From: Acidisarcina polymorpha
Lineage (GTDB): Bacteria > Acidobacteriota > Terriglobia > Terriglobales > Acidobacteriaceae
Length of the DNA stretch: 64,000 nt
Assembly: GCF_003330725.1 (NCBI RefSeq)
Contig: NZ_CP030840.1
Span: 434,001 to 498,000, forward strand
Direction of reading: 5' to 3'
Below are positions 52,036 to 61,205 of this stretch, one piece after another. The number at the start of each line of letters is the position of its first letter. Within the stretch, counting starts at the first letter, position 1. Made by a program: the position numbers and the translations under genes. The notes beneath the pieces were generated by a model, which saw only the letters and a program-made list of their open reading frames with translations, ran no database searches and was not told the DNA's origin.

Positions 52036-54333
52036 ATGTTCTTCCGTTCACAGACAATCTCGTGGCTTCTCTGCTTTTTGATTTCGGGGCTGTGTTCCCC
52101 GCGCGCAGCCGCCGGCGGACCGCGATGGGTTGCAGGTGGATCCTATTTCGACCCGACGGTTGTCGGCCGTCCCGTGGTTTGGACGAGGGGCATTCTTCGC
52201 TACTACACCGACCTGGGCGATTTAAGTGCTACCGTTAGCCAGGCGCAAGCTAATGCCATGGTCTCCGCTGCGGCAGCTCTATGGAGCGGCATACCGACAG
52301 CGGCGCTCGCAATCGAGGCTGCCGGAAGCCTGGCGGAGGATGTGAACGGGAGCAATTTTCTCAACGGTCCGGGCGGTCTGGCCATGCCGTCCGATGTGCA
52401 AAGCAGCGCCATTGGAGTTCCGCTCGCCATCATCTATGACGCTGATGGAGCAGTGCTCGACGCTCTCCAAGGCGAAGGTGCGAGCGACCCGAATTCATGC
52501 AACTTGAACGGTGTAACAACGCTTGTGGATAATTTTTCCACCAACGCTACGATTGCCCACGCATTGATCCTTATAAATGGACGCTGCGCCTCCGATCAAG
52601 CTCACATCGCTTTGTTGCAATACGAGCTTCTACGCGGCTTTGGACGCATACTTGGTCTCGATTGGTCCCAGGCCAACGATCAGATGTTTCCAGGCAGTAC
52701 AACCCCCGACGGGCTGCTCGGATGGCCGCTAATGCATCCGGTGGAAAAACTGTGCAATTCGAATGGAAATCCATGCATGACAGGCACAATTGCACCCCGG
52801 ACGGATGATATCGCCGCCCTCAATCGGCTTTATCCCGTTACGGAAGGAAATATAGGAAATTTCCCGGGCAAGCTCGTAACTGCGGCTGCGACGATCTCTA
52901 TTCAGGGGACGATCCACTTTCGCAACGGCCAAGGGATGCAAGGCGTCAATGTCGTTGCTCGTCCCCTAGTTTCCGGAACCGACGTTCCAGACATGCGTTA
53001 CCCGGCGTCGGCGGTAAGCGGTCATCTATTTAATGGCAACGCGGGAAACTCCATCACCGGGAGATCAGACGGCTTGGGTAGGCCACTTAGAGTATTTGGC
53101 ACAGACGCTGCGACACTTGAAGGATGGTACGACCTCAGTGGCATTCCGCTGCCCCCAGGTAACAGTCGGGCCGACTATCAGATCTCCTTCGAACCGGTAA
53201 ATCCACTCTACACCGGCTCTGAATCGGTCGGACCCTACGCTCTTGGACAAGTCGCGCCCTCCGGCACCATGACTACCGTGATCCTGCGCGAACTTACGGC
53301 CGGATCAGCTGTCATCCAGAACGAAACCATCGCCGACTCGGCAGAAGACTCTAACTCGGGCGGGGATGGCGTCGAATTTTCGCCCATCGAGGTCCCGATC
53401 ACCGGCGAATGGCTGGCACGGATCAGCGGCTACGCTCATCAGAGCTGGCTGCGCTGGCATGTAAGGGGTGGGCGGCAGTTGACGGTCGAGGCACAGCCGC
53501 TGCAGGAGGAAGGTTTGGAGACGGCCGACAAAGCACGCATCGTCGCTGGGGTTTGGAACGGTGACGATGCCGTGGGAGTCTCGCCCGACGTGAGCACTCC
53601 AGACCCATTCAATGCTGTAGTTACGGGACTTACGACCCTCAGTTTCGAAAGCGGCAACGATGGTGAAATTCGCATCGCTCTGGCGGATCAACGGGGCGAT
53701 GGGCGGCCCGACTACTTGTATCGGGGCCGTATGCTCTATGCGGATGCCATCACGCCTCGACGGGTCGGAATCCGCGGCGGGCCCATCGTCATCGACGGCG
53801 TCGGTTTTCGTCCCGGGAGCATTGTCACTGTGGGCGGAATTGCGGCGCAAGTCACCAGCATCGCTCCGATGGAGATCAGCGCCATTGCACCTGCCTCGTC
53901 CGGAGGCCAGACCGGAAATGTAGACGTCACGGTTACAGATCCAGTAACGCGAGGGTGGGCGACGATTGAAGCAGCCTCCGGCACGAGTTTGAGTTATGAA
54001 GCGGCCATGAGCGACCAAATCAGCATCGTTACAGCGCCAGCCAACGCAGTCCCCGTCGGAGTGCCATTAGCTTTCACGGTGAAGACTCTCGCCGCCAATG
54101 GAGTCGCTCCCGCCCCCGGAATATCTGTAGCCTACACAGTTACACAAGGAGATGCATCCCTCGGATGCGGCCAAACCACTTGCACCGTCATCACCCGGGG
54201 CGATGGCCTCGCCACCATGACAGTGGCCGCGAGTTCGACGGCACAAGGCTGCCGTGACGGCGTCATTAACCAACAGCTCTCACGTGGAAGCGCTGTTTTC
54301 TGGGGCAACGTTTCCAGCGATCGCTCCGGTTAG
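52036..54333 (+). CDS. secreted IPT/TIG-domain protein with degenerate metzincin-like site, cut by a frameshift
   Basis: 765 residues to the frameshift-caused stop at 54333. Signal peptide 1 to about 27 (ISWLLCFLISGLCSPRAAA). A matrixin-like part ends in RGFGRILGLDWS (52633-52668), which lines up with HEFGHALGLDHS of metzincins but has Arg, Gly, Arg and Trp where His, Glu, His and His would be, so no catalysis is expected. Then regulatory-like beta domains and an IPT/TIG-type domain (IVTVGGIAAQVTSIAPMEISAIAPASSG). ATG 52036 follows GGAAG and starts the signal peptide; 51976 is an alternative. The sequence continues in the next frame from 54248. Confidence 0.75.
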   Translation: MFFRSQTISWLLCFLISGLCSPRAAAGGPRWVAGGSYFDPTVVGRPVVWTRGILRYYTDLGDLSATVSQAQANAMVSAAAALWSGIPTAALAIEAAGSLAEDVNGSNFLNGPGGLAMPSDVQSSAIGVPLAIIYDADGAVLDALQGEGASDPNSCNLNGVTTLVDNFSTNATIAHALILINGRCASDQAHIALLQYELLRGFGRILGLDWSQANDQMFPGSTTPDGLLGWPLMHPVEKLCNSNGNPCMTGTIAPRTDDIAALNRLYPVTEGNIGNFPGKLVTAAATISIQGTIHFRNGQGMQGVNVVARPLVSGTDVPDMRYPASAVSGHLFNGNAGNSITGRSDGLGRPLRVFGTDAATLEGWYDLSGIPLPPGNSRADYQISFEPVNPLYTGSESVGPYALGQVAPSGTMTTVILRELTAGSAVIQNETIADSAEDSNSGGDGVEFSPIEVPITGEWLARISGYAHQSWLRWHVRGGRQLTVEAQPLQEEGLETADKARIVAGVWNGDDAVGVSPDVSTPDPFNAVVTGLTTLSFESGNDGEIRIALADQRGDGRPDYLYRGRMLYADAITPRRVGIRGGPIVIDGVGFRPGSIVTVGGIAAQVTSIAPMEISAIAPASSGGQTGNVDVTVTDPVTRGWATIEAASGTSLSYEAAMSDQISIVTAPANAVPVGVPLAFTVKTLAANGVAPAPGISVAYTVTQGDASLGCGQTTCTVITRGDGLATMTVAASSTAQGCRDGVINQQLSRGSAVFWGNVSSDRSG

Positions 54334-54967
54334 CGGAACATTACATCTCGCCGCCGGAGCCGTCTTCGACTGGAATCCGCAGGTAATTGTATTGAGCAAT
54401 GGAGAGCCATTTCCGGGGCAACCGGTCACTTGGACGGCTGGCGCTGGCACGGCATTGTCTTCCACCAGGACTTCGAGCGGTCCGGGTGGAATTACCTGGA
54501 CGCAATCCACCGTCGGCCCGCTTCCGCTGGCCGGGAACGCCAGCATCAGTGCCTGCATCGCGAGCGGAACTGAGCTTGGCCGCGCATGCGTCGCTTTCAC
54601 CATCGCCAGCTCGGATCCAGCCTCGGCGGGTTTGACCGCACTGAGCGGCACAAACCAGGTCCTGTCGACCAGCGATTCCCCTGCTCCGCTCGTGCTGAAG
54701 GTCGTAGACGCTTTGGCAAACCCGGTTGCAGGAGCTTTCGTCACTTTCTACGAGACCCTCCGGCAGTGGAGGCCCCCTTGTCCCAGCCAGGGCACCTGTC
54801 CATTCTCTCCTTTAGTGCAGCAACAGACCGTCCAAGCGATCTCCGACGCAGATGGGTTGGTCAATGTGAACCCCCTTACCGATGGGGTCATAGCAACTCA
54901 TTTAGAAGTGTTGGCGGTCACTGGAATCAACGGCTCGGTGCTGGCGACTATCGATCGTCATCCTTGA
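54254..54967 (+). CDS. 3' part of the TIG-domain protein, displaced by a +1 frameshift
   Basis: The frame from about 54248 continues the Ig-like pattern of the upstream protein without break: AAVTASLTNSSHVEALF, GQPVTWTAGAGTAL, GAFVTFYETL. Reading through 54241-54250, one extra G at 54247/54248 (within CAAGGCTGCC) changes register; removing it would join both parts into a protein of about 977 residues. The listed start at 54254 is a conventional ORF start, not a natural initiation site. Authentic mutation or sequencing error cannot be told apart here. Confidence 0.68.
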   Translation: MTASLTNSSHVEALFSGATFPAIAPVSGTLHLAAGAVFDWNPQVIVLSNGEPFPGQPVTWTAGAGTALSSTRTSSGPGGITWTQSTVGPLPLAGNASISACIASGTELGRACVAFTIASSDPASAGLTALSGTNQVLSTSDSPAPLVLKVVDALANPVAGAFVTFYETLRQWRPPCPSQGTCPFSPLVQQQTVQAISDADGLVNVNPLTDGVIATHLEVLAVTGINGSVLATIDRHP

Positions 54968-55203
54968 GCACACTAACTACCGGGAGCTACCTGCTGCCTG
55001 GTAATGTACTTTTCCCGCATCATGCTATGTCGGCGATCAATTTGGTTCGGTAGCGAGAATGGCGCGTTCACTGCGCTTGGGTAATGTTTCCTATGATCCA
55101 AGACTAAAGACCGATTTCCATCGCAGCAAAGTACCTTTCCCCGGCAAGGATCCCGCACTTGTGAATCCCGGTAGGCTTAAGCACGAAGCACCTGGAGCTT
55201 TCC

Positions 55204-55947
55204 ATGTCTGAACCACTTGCTTATGTGATTCTCGGCGCCTATGGCGGCATCGGCAGCGAACTCGCGCGCCAACTGGCCCAAAAAGGCGCGAAATTACTGC
55301 TGGTTGGCCGGGATGAGGCTCGGCTTGCCGCGCTAACGTCGGAGCTTGGAGCATCCTATGCTGTTGCCGAAGCCACAAGCTCTGCTCAGATCGAGGCTTC
55401 TATCGCCCAGGCAGTCGAGAGCTTCGGCAGCGTTTACGGCGTAGCGAATTGCTTCGGCTCGCTGCTACTCAAACCAGCCCATCTCACTTCCGACGAAGAA
55501 CTCGAGTCGACTTTAGCCATCAATCTCAAGAGCGCCTTCGCCGTGACCCGCGCCACCGGCCGGCTCTTGAAGACAGGGGGAAGCGTCGTGTTTGTCTCGA
55601 GCGCCGCTGCGAGGCTGGGGATGGCCAACCATGAAGCCATCGCTGCTGCGAAGGCGGGCATCCAAGGCCTCGCTCTCGCCGCCGCCGCCAGCTATGCGCC
55701 GCGTAATCTTCGATTCAACTGTGTCGCCCCCGGTCTCACCCGAACGCCACTCACCGAGCGCATTACCGGCAATGAAACTGTGGCCAAGGGATCGCTTGCC
55801 ATGCACGCCCTGGGGCGGTTTGGCGAGCCAGCCGATGTCGCCTCGGCCATCGAATGGCTCCTTGACCCGCGCCAGCATTGGATTACGGGTCAAATTCTTG
55901 GCGTCGATGGAGGTTTGGCCACTGTCCGCGCACGTGGCGGCGCTTAA
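55204..55947 (+). CDS. atypical SDR-family protein lacking the catalytic Tyr
   Basis: 247 residues with the SDR layout: GAYGGIGSELA at 11-21 (usually TGxxxGIG), NCFGSLLL in place of NNAG, Ser132/133, Lys150 and APGLTRTPLTERI. At the Tyr position, four before Lys150, lies Ile146 (NHEAIAAAKAG), so the normal proton donor is missing. A VDGG end is present. Substrate and activity unknown; other sugar- or polyketide-linked SDRs share the NHEAIAAAK block as I recall it. ATG 55204. Confidence 0.85.
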   Translation: MSEPLAYVILGAYGGIGSELARQLAQKGAKLLLVGRDEARLAALTSELGASYAVAEATSSAQIEASIAQAVESFGSVYGVANCFGSLLLKPAHLTSDEELESTLAINLKSAFAVTRATGRLLKTGGSVVFVSSAAARLGMANHEAIAAAKAGIQGLALAAAASYAPRNLRFNCVAPGLTRTPLTERITGNETVAKGSLAMHALGRFGEPADVASAIEWLLDPRQHWITGQILGVDGGLATVRARGGA

Positions 55948-56037
55948 TGGCCTCGGTGCGAGAGAGGGTAGAATGTCTTTGGCTCCGGAGAGCGGCCACA
56001 GAATGCTCGTCATCGAGTCGTTCATCGTCATGAGCGA

Positions 56038-56610
56038 ATGGCGGGCAAAAGGTCGCCCACTCCAGATGTCCGTCGCGCAGCCACTTCGCCAGGAGAGTGG
56101 GAGCTGAAAACGTTGCTACTTCCCCATCGATCGATCGCGGGCCGCCTGCTTCATCTTCTCCGCCAAGGCCTTACAGCGCAAAAACTCGCCCTCAGTATCG
56201 CCCTTGGCGTCGGCCTGAGCTGCTTTCCCATCTTCGGCACCACTACTATCCTGTGCACTATCGTCGCTGTTGCATTCGGGCTAAACCTGCCCGCCATCCA
56301 AGTGGGCAACTATTTGGCTCTGCCGCTTCAACTCGGGCTTTTTATCCCGTTCCTTCGATTGGGCGAACGCGTCGTTCATGCTTCCCGGATGCCACTCTCA
56401 CCACAGCAACTTCTTCAGCTGGCAAAGACCTCGCCGACGCAGACAGCGCAGATTTTGCTCAGCGGTCAATGGCATGCGATTTTAGGATGGCTGATCGTTG
56501 CTCCGCCCATGACGTTGCTGCTCGCCGTGCTACTGCGTCCGCTAATGCGGCGACTGCTGGCGCGGGCTGACCGGCCTCCACTTGCCGCCACAATCACAAT
56601 CCAGCGCTAG
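56038..56610 (+). CDS. DUF2062-family membrane protein
   Basis: About 190 residues. The DUF2062 core, LLRQGLTAQKLALSIALGVGLSCFPIFGTTTILCTIVAVAFGLNLPAIQVGNYLALPLQLGLFIPFLRLGE, has three or so membrane helices, with the G-F-P-x-x-G-type motif. The upstream 24 residues from ATG 56038 lack domain character, and the real start may be near 56100, where AGGAG precedes TTG/CTG-type codons. The 3' end overlaps the convergent nuclease gene by 17 bp. Confidence 0.75.
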   Translation: MAGKRSPTPDVRRAATSPGEWELKTLLLPHRSIAGRLLHLLRQGLTAQKLALSIALGVGLSCFPIFGTTTILCTIVAVAFGLNLPAIQVGNYLALPLQLGLFIPFLRLGERVVHASRMPLSPQQLLQLAKTSPTQTAQILLSGQWHAILGWLIVAPPMTLLLAVLLRPLMRRLLARADRPPLAATITIQR

Positions 56611-57571
56611 GCTTCCCACTTGCCGGGGTTGTGCCCGGCCGCTCCGGAACAGGCTTTCCGCTCTCTATCCATGCGGTGTAGTACAGATTTCTCAGCTCGC
56701 TCGCAGCGGCCGCCAACCTCTCCGCGGTAAACTGCTTCGACTCCACGGTGCCTGGGCCATCGAACCCGCCTAGCTTCTCCAACTGGTACGTGCGCTGAAC
56801 AAGCGATGCGGAGCGTCGCAGATACGCAACATAGTCGTCGAATACGTCGCCGACTAGCAGCGGCGGTGTCATCAGCGGGGCGACGTCCGCAGCCTTCAGG
56901 TTTGTCGCCACGAATGCCGTTTCGAACTTCGAGTGGATGCCGTGGGCCGTCGTGTAGCCACTAGGATTCTCTTTATCTACCCAACCGTCATAGTTCACCG
57001 TGACATGCAATGGCTGTGAACCATCCCCGACATAGTGTCCCAGCCAGCCGGCGTAGAACACAATTGCCTGCTCCACCGGCTTCGTGTCTTTACGCGCTGC
57101 CGACTGCTCGCGATATTCTCGCATCGCCGCCTTCAGCCGCTGATAGACCTCAGTGGTGACGTAGGGCTGCAGTCCAACCCTTTCCGGCCGCAATTGCTGC
57201 GCCAGATCGGGGTGCATGAGGCCTTGCGCGTATAAATCCGCGATGAACTCGAAACGACGGCGCGGCAGCCGACCCACCATATCCGCCAACTCGAGGTCGA
57301 TGAAATGCTCGGGCGCTTGCGAGTTGCTTAACTCTGGCTCTCCCATTGAGCGCCACCGGTCAGGCTCAGGCCCGAGGTATTCGACTTCATCGATCGCCGC
57401 AGCGGTTTGCAGAAAGGCGGGCACCCCGGCAGGAAGCTTTTCCGCCGCCAACCGATTGATCATGCGGTGCCCGTCACTCCCCCACCCGAAGCAGGCCGGC
57501 ATAGGCAGCAGCAACAAGACGGCGAAGAAGCCTGCGGAAGCACGGAGAATTTTAGGCAAAATGGGCGACAT
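56594..57571 (-). CDS. S1/P1-type nuclease (zinc-dependent, secreted)
   Basis: 325 residues from ATG 57571. Signal peptide (residues 12-28), then mature protein starting with WGSDGHR, where the N-terminal Trp and H35 are zinc ligands of the phospholipase C/P1 nuclease family. Further ligands appear in PEHFIDLE, YAGWLGHYVGDGSQPLHVTVNYDG and GIHSKFET. Known P1/S1 nucleases cut single-stranded DNA and RNA in the periplasm or medium. A start at 57670 would put the signal peptide 33 residues in, so the inner ATG is preferred. Overlaps DUF2062 by 17 bp tail to tail. Confidence 0.88.
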   Translation of the reverse strand: MSPILPKILRASAGFFAVLLLLPMPACFGWGSDGHRMINRLAAEKLPAGVPAFLQTAAAIDEVEYLGPEPDRWRSMGEPELSNSQAPEHFIDLELADMVGRLPRRRFEFIADLYAQGLMHPDLAQQLRPERVGLQPYVTTEVYQRLKAAMREYREQSAARKDTKPVEQAIVFYAGWLGHYVGDGSQPLHVTVNYDGWVDKENPSGYTTAHGIHSKFETAFVATNLKAADVAPLMTPPLLVGDVFDDYVAYLRRSASLVQRTYQLEKLGGFDGPGTVESKQFTAERLAAAASELRNLYYTAWIESGKPVPERPGTTPASGKPSAGL

Positions 57572-57810
57572 ATACCCGGCAGTATACGCGTCCCACTTTT
57601 CAACAATTTGAGCGAAACGCTCCGGGTGCTCGTGGCCATAGGGGGCCTGTGTCGGTCGCCTTGCTAGCACGCGCGCAGGGCCGTTCGCGCGGCCGGCGCG
57701 ACTACTTCGTTCAATTGGCTGCGTCGATCGAAAATGCCTAAGATTCAGACTGCTTTAAATTAACAATTCCCCTGTAAATACGCGGGTTTCCTTGATATCA
57801 TTAATGGGCT

Positions 57811-58872
57811 ATGACAACGAAAAAAGAACTCCTCACTCAACCCATTCAGCACATCGATATCAAGCAGCACAACGTCGTTGCTCTGGTCGATGCCATGCAG
57901 CATATGGCGTTCAGCTCCCGTGATCTCTACCGGGCAGCCTCGATCTACGAGCGCATGTTGCGAGATACCGACTGCGGGGTCATCCTCTGCCTCGCCGGCT
58001 CGATGGTCTCTGCGGGGTTGAAGCAGGTCTTCATCGATTTGCTACGCAACAACATGGTCGACGCCATCGTCTCGACGGGCGCAAACATTGTCGATCAGGA
58101 CTTTTTCGAAGCCTTAGGATACCGCCATTGGATCGCCGACGACCTTTATAAGTCCGGCACTCAGGATAACGAGCTCCGTGAACTCATGATCGATCGCATC
58201 TACGACACCATGATCAATGAGGAAGAATTGCGCGACTGCGACGCGATCACCGGAGAGATTGCCGACTCGCTCGACCCCCGCCCCTACAGCTCTCGTGAAT
58301 TCATTCGCGCCATGGGCGCTTATCTCGAAAGTCATGGCAAGACTCCAGAAAAGGGTGGCGTCGATTCGATCACCTACGCGGCCTATCAGCTTGACGTGCC
58401 GATCTTCTGCCCTGCCTTCAGCGATTGCTCCGCCGGGTTCGGTCTGGTCATGCATCAGCATAAGCGCGGCGACAAGCCGAAGATCTCGATCGACTCTGCC
58501 AAGGACTTCTACGAAATCACACAACTCAAGATTGCCAATCGCACTACCGGCCTCTTCATGCTCGGCGGCGGCGTCCCGAAGAACTTTGCTCAAGATATCG
58601 TGGTCGCGGCCGAGATCCTGACCGAGGATGCTCCCATGCACAAATATGCGATTCAGGTTACGGTCGCCGACGTCCGCGATGGCGCTCTTTCCTCGAGCAC
58701 CCTGAAAGAGGCGAGCTCGTGGGGGAAAGTCGATACGACTTACGAACAAATGGTCTACAGCGAGGCTACCCTCGCGGTGCCGTTGATCGCAGGATATGCC
58801 TATCATAAGAAGGCCTATGAAGCCCGGAAGTCTCGTCACTGGGCGAGGTTGCTCGAGCCGGTCACTGCTTAG
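57811..58872 (+). CDS. deoxyhypusine synthase-like protein
   Basis: 353 residues with the deoxyhypusine synthase fold: LAGSMVSAGLKQVFIDLLRNNMVDAIVSTGANIVDQDFFE, GVDSITYAAYQLDVPIFCPAFSDCSAGFGL, LGGGVPKNFAQD, and the catalytic Lys306 in KEASSWGKVDTTYEQ. Eukaryal and archaeal enzymes modify eIF5A; bacteria lack eIF5A, and bacterial relatives usually make homospermidine or act in polyamine metabolism (knowledge). Which applies here is open. It stands alone, facing the DegT gene. No clear SD before the ATG. Confidence 0.88.
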   Translation: MTTKKELLTQPIQHIDIKQHNVVALVDAMQHMAFSSRDLYRAASIYERMLRDTDCGVILCLAGSMVSAGLKQVFIDLLRNNMVDAIVSTGANIVDQDFFEALGYRHWIADDLYKSGTQDNELRELMIDRIYDTMINEEELRDCDAITGEIADSLDPRPYSSREFIRAMGAYLESHGKTPEKGGVDSITYAAYQLDVPIFCPAFSDCSAGFGLVMHQHKRGDKPKISIDSAKDFYEITQLKIANRTTGLFMLGGGVPKNFAQDIVVAAEILTEDAPMHKYAIQVTVADVRDGALSSSTLKEASSWGKVDTTYEQMVYSEATLAVPLIAGYAYHKKAYEARKSRHWARLLEPVTA

Positions 58873-58926
58873 TCCCAATACAAAACTCATCTATGGAAGA
58901 GGCCCTAGGAAATACTTCGGTCTCTT

Positions 58927-60048
58927 TCATGGATGGAGTGCCCCTAGCAAATTTTCCGCCACCTCCATTACTTGCGCCTTCGTCAGATGATTAAAAAACG
59001 GCAGAGCCAATGTGCGCTCAGCCTCTGATTCCGTCACGGGCAAGTGAAGCTTTTCCAAGAGGATCGAGCGGTACGAGGGTTGCAGGTGGATCGGCGCGAA
59101 GTACCTCCCACATCCAATCCCATTCGCTACGAGAGAATTCCTTATCACATCGCGTTGCGCAGCGCTGAATCTTGCGTTCAGGCGCACCACATACACAAAC
59201 CAGCTGATGATTCGGTCGGGCAAAGAAAGCGGCGGCAACGTTAGCTCGGAGGATCCTCGGAGGAGGACGTCATACTCCTCCGCCACTGCGGCTCGTCGCT
59301 CAAGGATCTTGTCGATGCGTTTCAACTGCGAGAGTCCTAGCGCGCAGTTCATCTCCGAAATCCTGTAGTTATAACCGAGATCGGAGTGTTCAAACCAGCT
59401 ATCTCCTTTGCGTCTGCCTTGGTTTCTCAAGGAGCGAATGCTGGCGGCAACGTCTCCATCCCGCGCCACCACCATCCCACCTTCGCCGGTGGTGATCTGT
59501 TTATTCGGATAAAAGGCAAAGGTCCCGGCATCGCCAAATGTTCCTAAACGACGACCCTTATATTCGGCTCCGATGGCTTCGCAAGCATCTTCGATGACCA
59601 GGAGCCCATGTCTCTTCGCCAGCTGCATCAAGGAATCCATCTCGGCAGGGACACCGAAGGTGTGTACGATCAGCAAAGCCCGGGTACGCGCGGTAATGGA
59701 TGATTCGACACGCTCGGGATCGAGATTCAGCGTACTCGCATCGATGTCAACGAAGACCGGTTGGGCGCCCACATAGCGGATCGCATTCGCAGCCGCGATA
59801 AAGGTGAAGGACGGTACGATCACCTCATCCCCAGTGCCAACCCCCAGCGCCAGCAACGCGAGATGCAGCCCAGCGGTGCCCGAACTCACGGCCACCGCGT
59901 GGGTTATCCCGAGATATTCGGCAACCGCCTGCTCAAAGCTTCCCAGCATGGGGCCGAGACTCAGCCGGGAGCTCCGCAAGACACTCACGACGCCGGCAAT
60001 ATCGTCTTCGTCGATGTCGGGAGAGGAAAGCGGAATTCGCATCTCCAT
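58927..60048 (-). CDS. DegT/DnrJ/EryC1/StrS-family aminotransferase
   Basis: 373 residues. PLP Lys183 in FYPNKQITTGEGG; IEDACEAIGAEYKGRRLGTFGDAGTF, SSGTAGLHLALLALGV and NYRISEMNCALGLSQL are typical. It transfers an amino group to a keto-sugar nucleotide at C4 or similar positions. The start is ATG 60048, which shares a base with the neuC-like stop (TGATG); an upstream in-frame codon at 60087 would overlap it. Last gene of the four-gene sugar operon. Confidence 0.92.
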   Translation of the reverse strand: MEMRIPLSSPDIDEDDIAGVVSVLRSSRLSLGPMLGSFEQAVAEYLGITHAVAVSSGTAGLHLALLALGVGTGDEVIVPSFTFIAAANAIRYVGAQPVFVDIDASTLNLDPERVESSITARTRALLIVHTFGVPAEMDSLMQLAKRHGLLVIEDACEAIGAEYKGRRLGTFGDAGTFAFYPNKQITTGEGGMVVARDGDVAASIRSLRNQGRRKGDSWFEHSDLGYNYRISEMNCALGLSQLKRIDKILERRAAVAEEYDVLLRGSSELTLPPLSLPDRIISWFVYVVRLNARFSAAQRDVIRNSLVANGIGCGRYFAPIHLQPSYRSILLEKLHLPVTESEAERTLALPFFNHLTKAQVMEVAENLLGALHP

Positions 60049-61205
60049 CAATGAGAAATCTCTGTAGCCCGCTTGATCAGAAGACACCGATCGAGTGGCA
60101 CAGTGGTGAGCACATCGACGATCCTCTGCGAGGCATGGCCGTCGCCATACGGGTTTTCCATGCCAGCCAGTAATTCCTTGAATTCAGGGCTCCGCGCCCG
60201 CTGAATCGCGGCAACGATGTCCTCCGAATTCGACGCAACATCGATGACATTCTGGGCGCGTTCGCGACCCTTCTGGCGTATTCCGACATTGACCGTCGGC
60301 AGCCGGAACGAAGCTGTCTCCATAATTCCGCTACTGGAGTTACCAAGTAATAATTCAACCTGCGCAAGCAGACTCCAGTAGGTTAGGGCATCGAGGTTGG
60401 TGAAGATGCGACTGTGGCTACGACTTGCGGCGAACGCTCGCGAGCGCTGGATCAGGGTGCGGCTGCCAGCGTCGGCGTTCGGATAACAAAACAGGACGTG
60501 CCCCTCGATCGCGGCTAAAGCCCCAAACAACGCATCAGACTCCGCGGTTGTCTGTTGCAGCAAGGTAACGGGATGATACGCCACCAGCAGTGTATCCCCA
60601 CCCAGTCGGATGTCCAGGCGAGATTCAAGTTCTTGCTTGGAATACAGCTTGCGCTCTATCAAGTGATCGAGTGAAGGAGCGCCGGCCCGATGCACGCGCC
60701 ACGGCTCTTCGCCCATCGCAATCACCCGCTCTCGCGCCATTTCAGTGGATGTGAAATGCACATGGCTCATCTTGGTCAATGCATTGCGCACCGCATCGTC
60801 GATAGCGCCTTCGCTTACCTCGCCGCCCTCAATGTGGGCGATTGGAATCCGTAAGGCCAGCGCTACCGAAGCGGGCGCCAGCATCTCATAGCGGTCGGCA
60901 ATAATTAGCAGGATGTCCGGACGCATGCTGCCCAAGAGGTCGGCAAAGCTCAGCGTGGCGAGCCCGATCGTCTTCGCCATGCCGACATCGGTATCCGAAC
61001 TAAGCAGACATTCGATGCGGCCATCGATCGGAAAACCGTCTCTCTCGATCTCCTGGACAGTCAAGCCGAATTCCGGGGAGAGATGGGCCCCAAAGACAAT
61101 CAACTTCAGTTGCACATCGGCATGTTCGGCAAGTGCCCGGAGCGGCCAATAAAGATGGCTGTAGTCGGCGCGAGAGGAGGTTACGACCGCAATCGTCCTG
61201 CTCAT
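60048..61205 (-). CDS. UDP-N-acetylglucosamine 2-epimerase (hydrolysing, NeuC/LegG-like)
   Basis: 385 residues, GT-B-like fold of the WecB/NeuC superfamily. VTSSRADYSHLYWPLRALAEH near the N-terminus is typical of NeuC-type hydrolysing enzymes; also LLIIADRYEMLAPASVALALRIPIAHIEGGEVSEGAIDDAVRNALTKMSHVHF and GNSSSGIMETASFRLPTVNVGIRQKGRERAQNVIDV. It releases an N-acetylated sugar from UDP in nonulosonic acid pathways (known role). Starts with ATG 61205 overlapping the dehydratase stop by 4 bp (ATGA). Confidence 0.92.
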   Translation of the reverse strand: MSRTIAVVTSSRADYSHLYWPLRALAEHADVQLKLIVFGAHLSPEFGLTVQEIERDGFPIDGRIECLLSSDTDVGMAKTIGLATLSFADLLGSMRPDILLIIADRYEMLAPASVALALRIPIAHIEGGEVSEGAIDDAVRNALTKMSHVHFTSTEMARERVIAMGEEPWRVHRAGAPSLDHLIERKLYSKQELESRLDIRLGGDTLLVAYHPVTLLQQTTAESDALFGALAAIEGHVLFCYPNADAGSRTLIQRSRAFAASRSHSRIFTNLDALTYWSLLAQVELLLGNSSSGIMETASFRLPTVNVGIRQKGRERAQNVIDVASNSEDIVAAIQRARSPEFKELLAGMENPYGDGHASQRIVDVLTTVPLDRCLLIKRATEISH

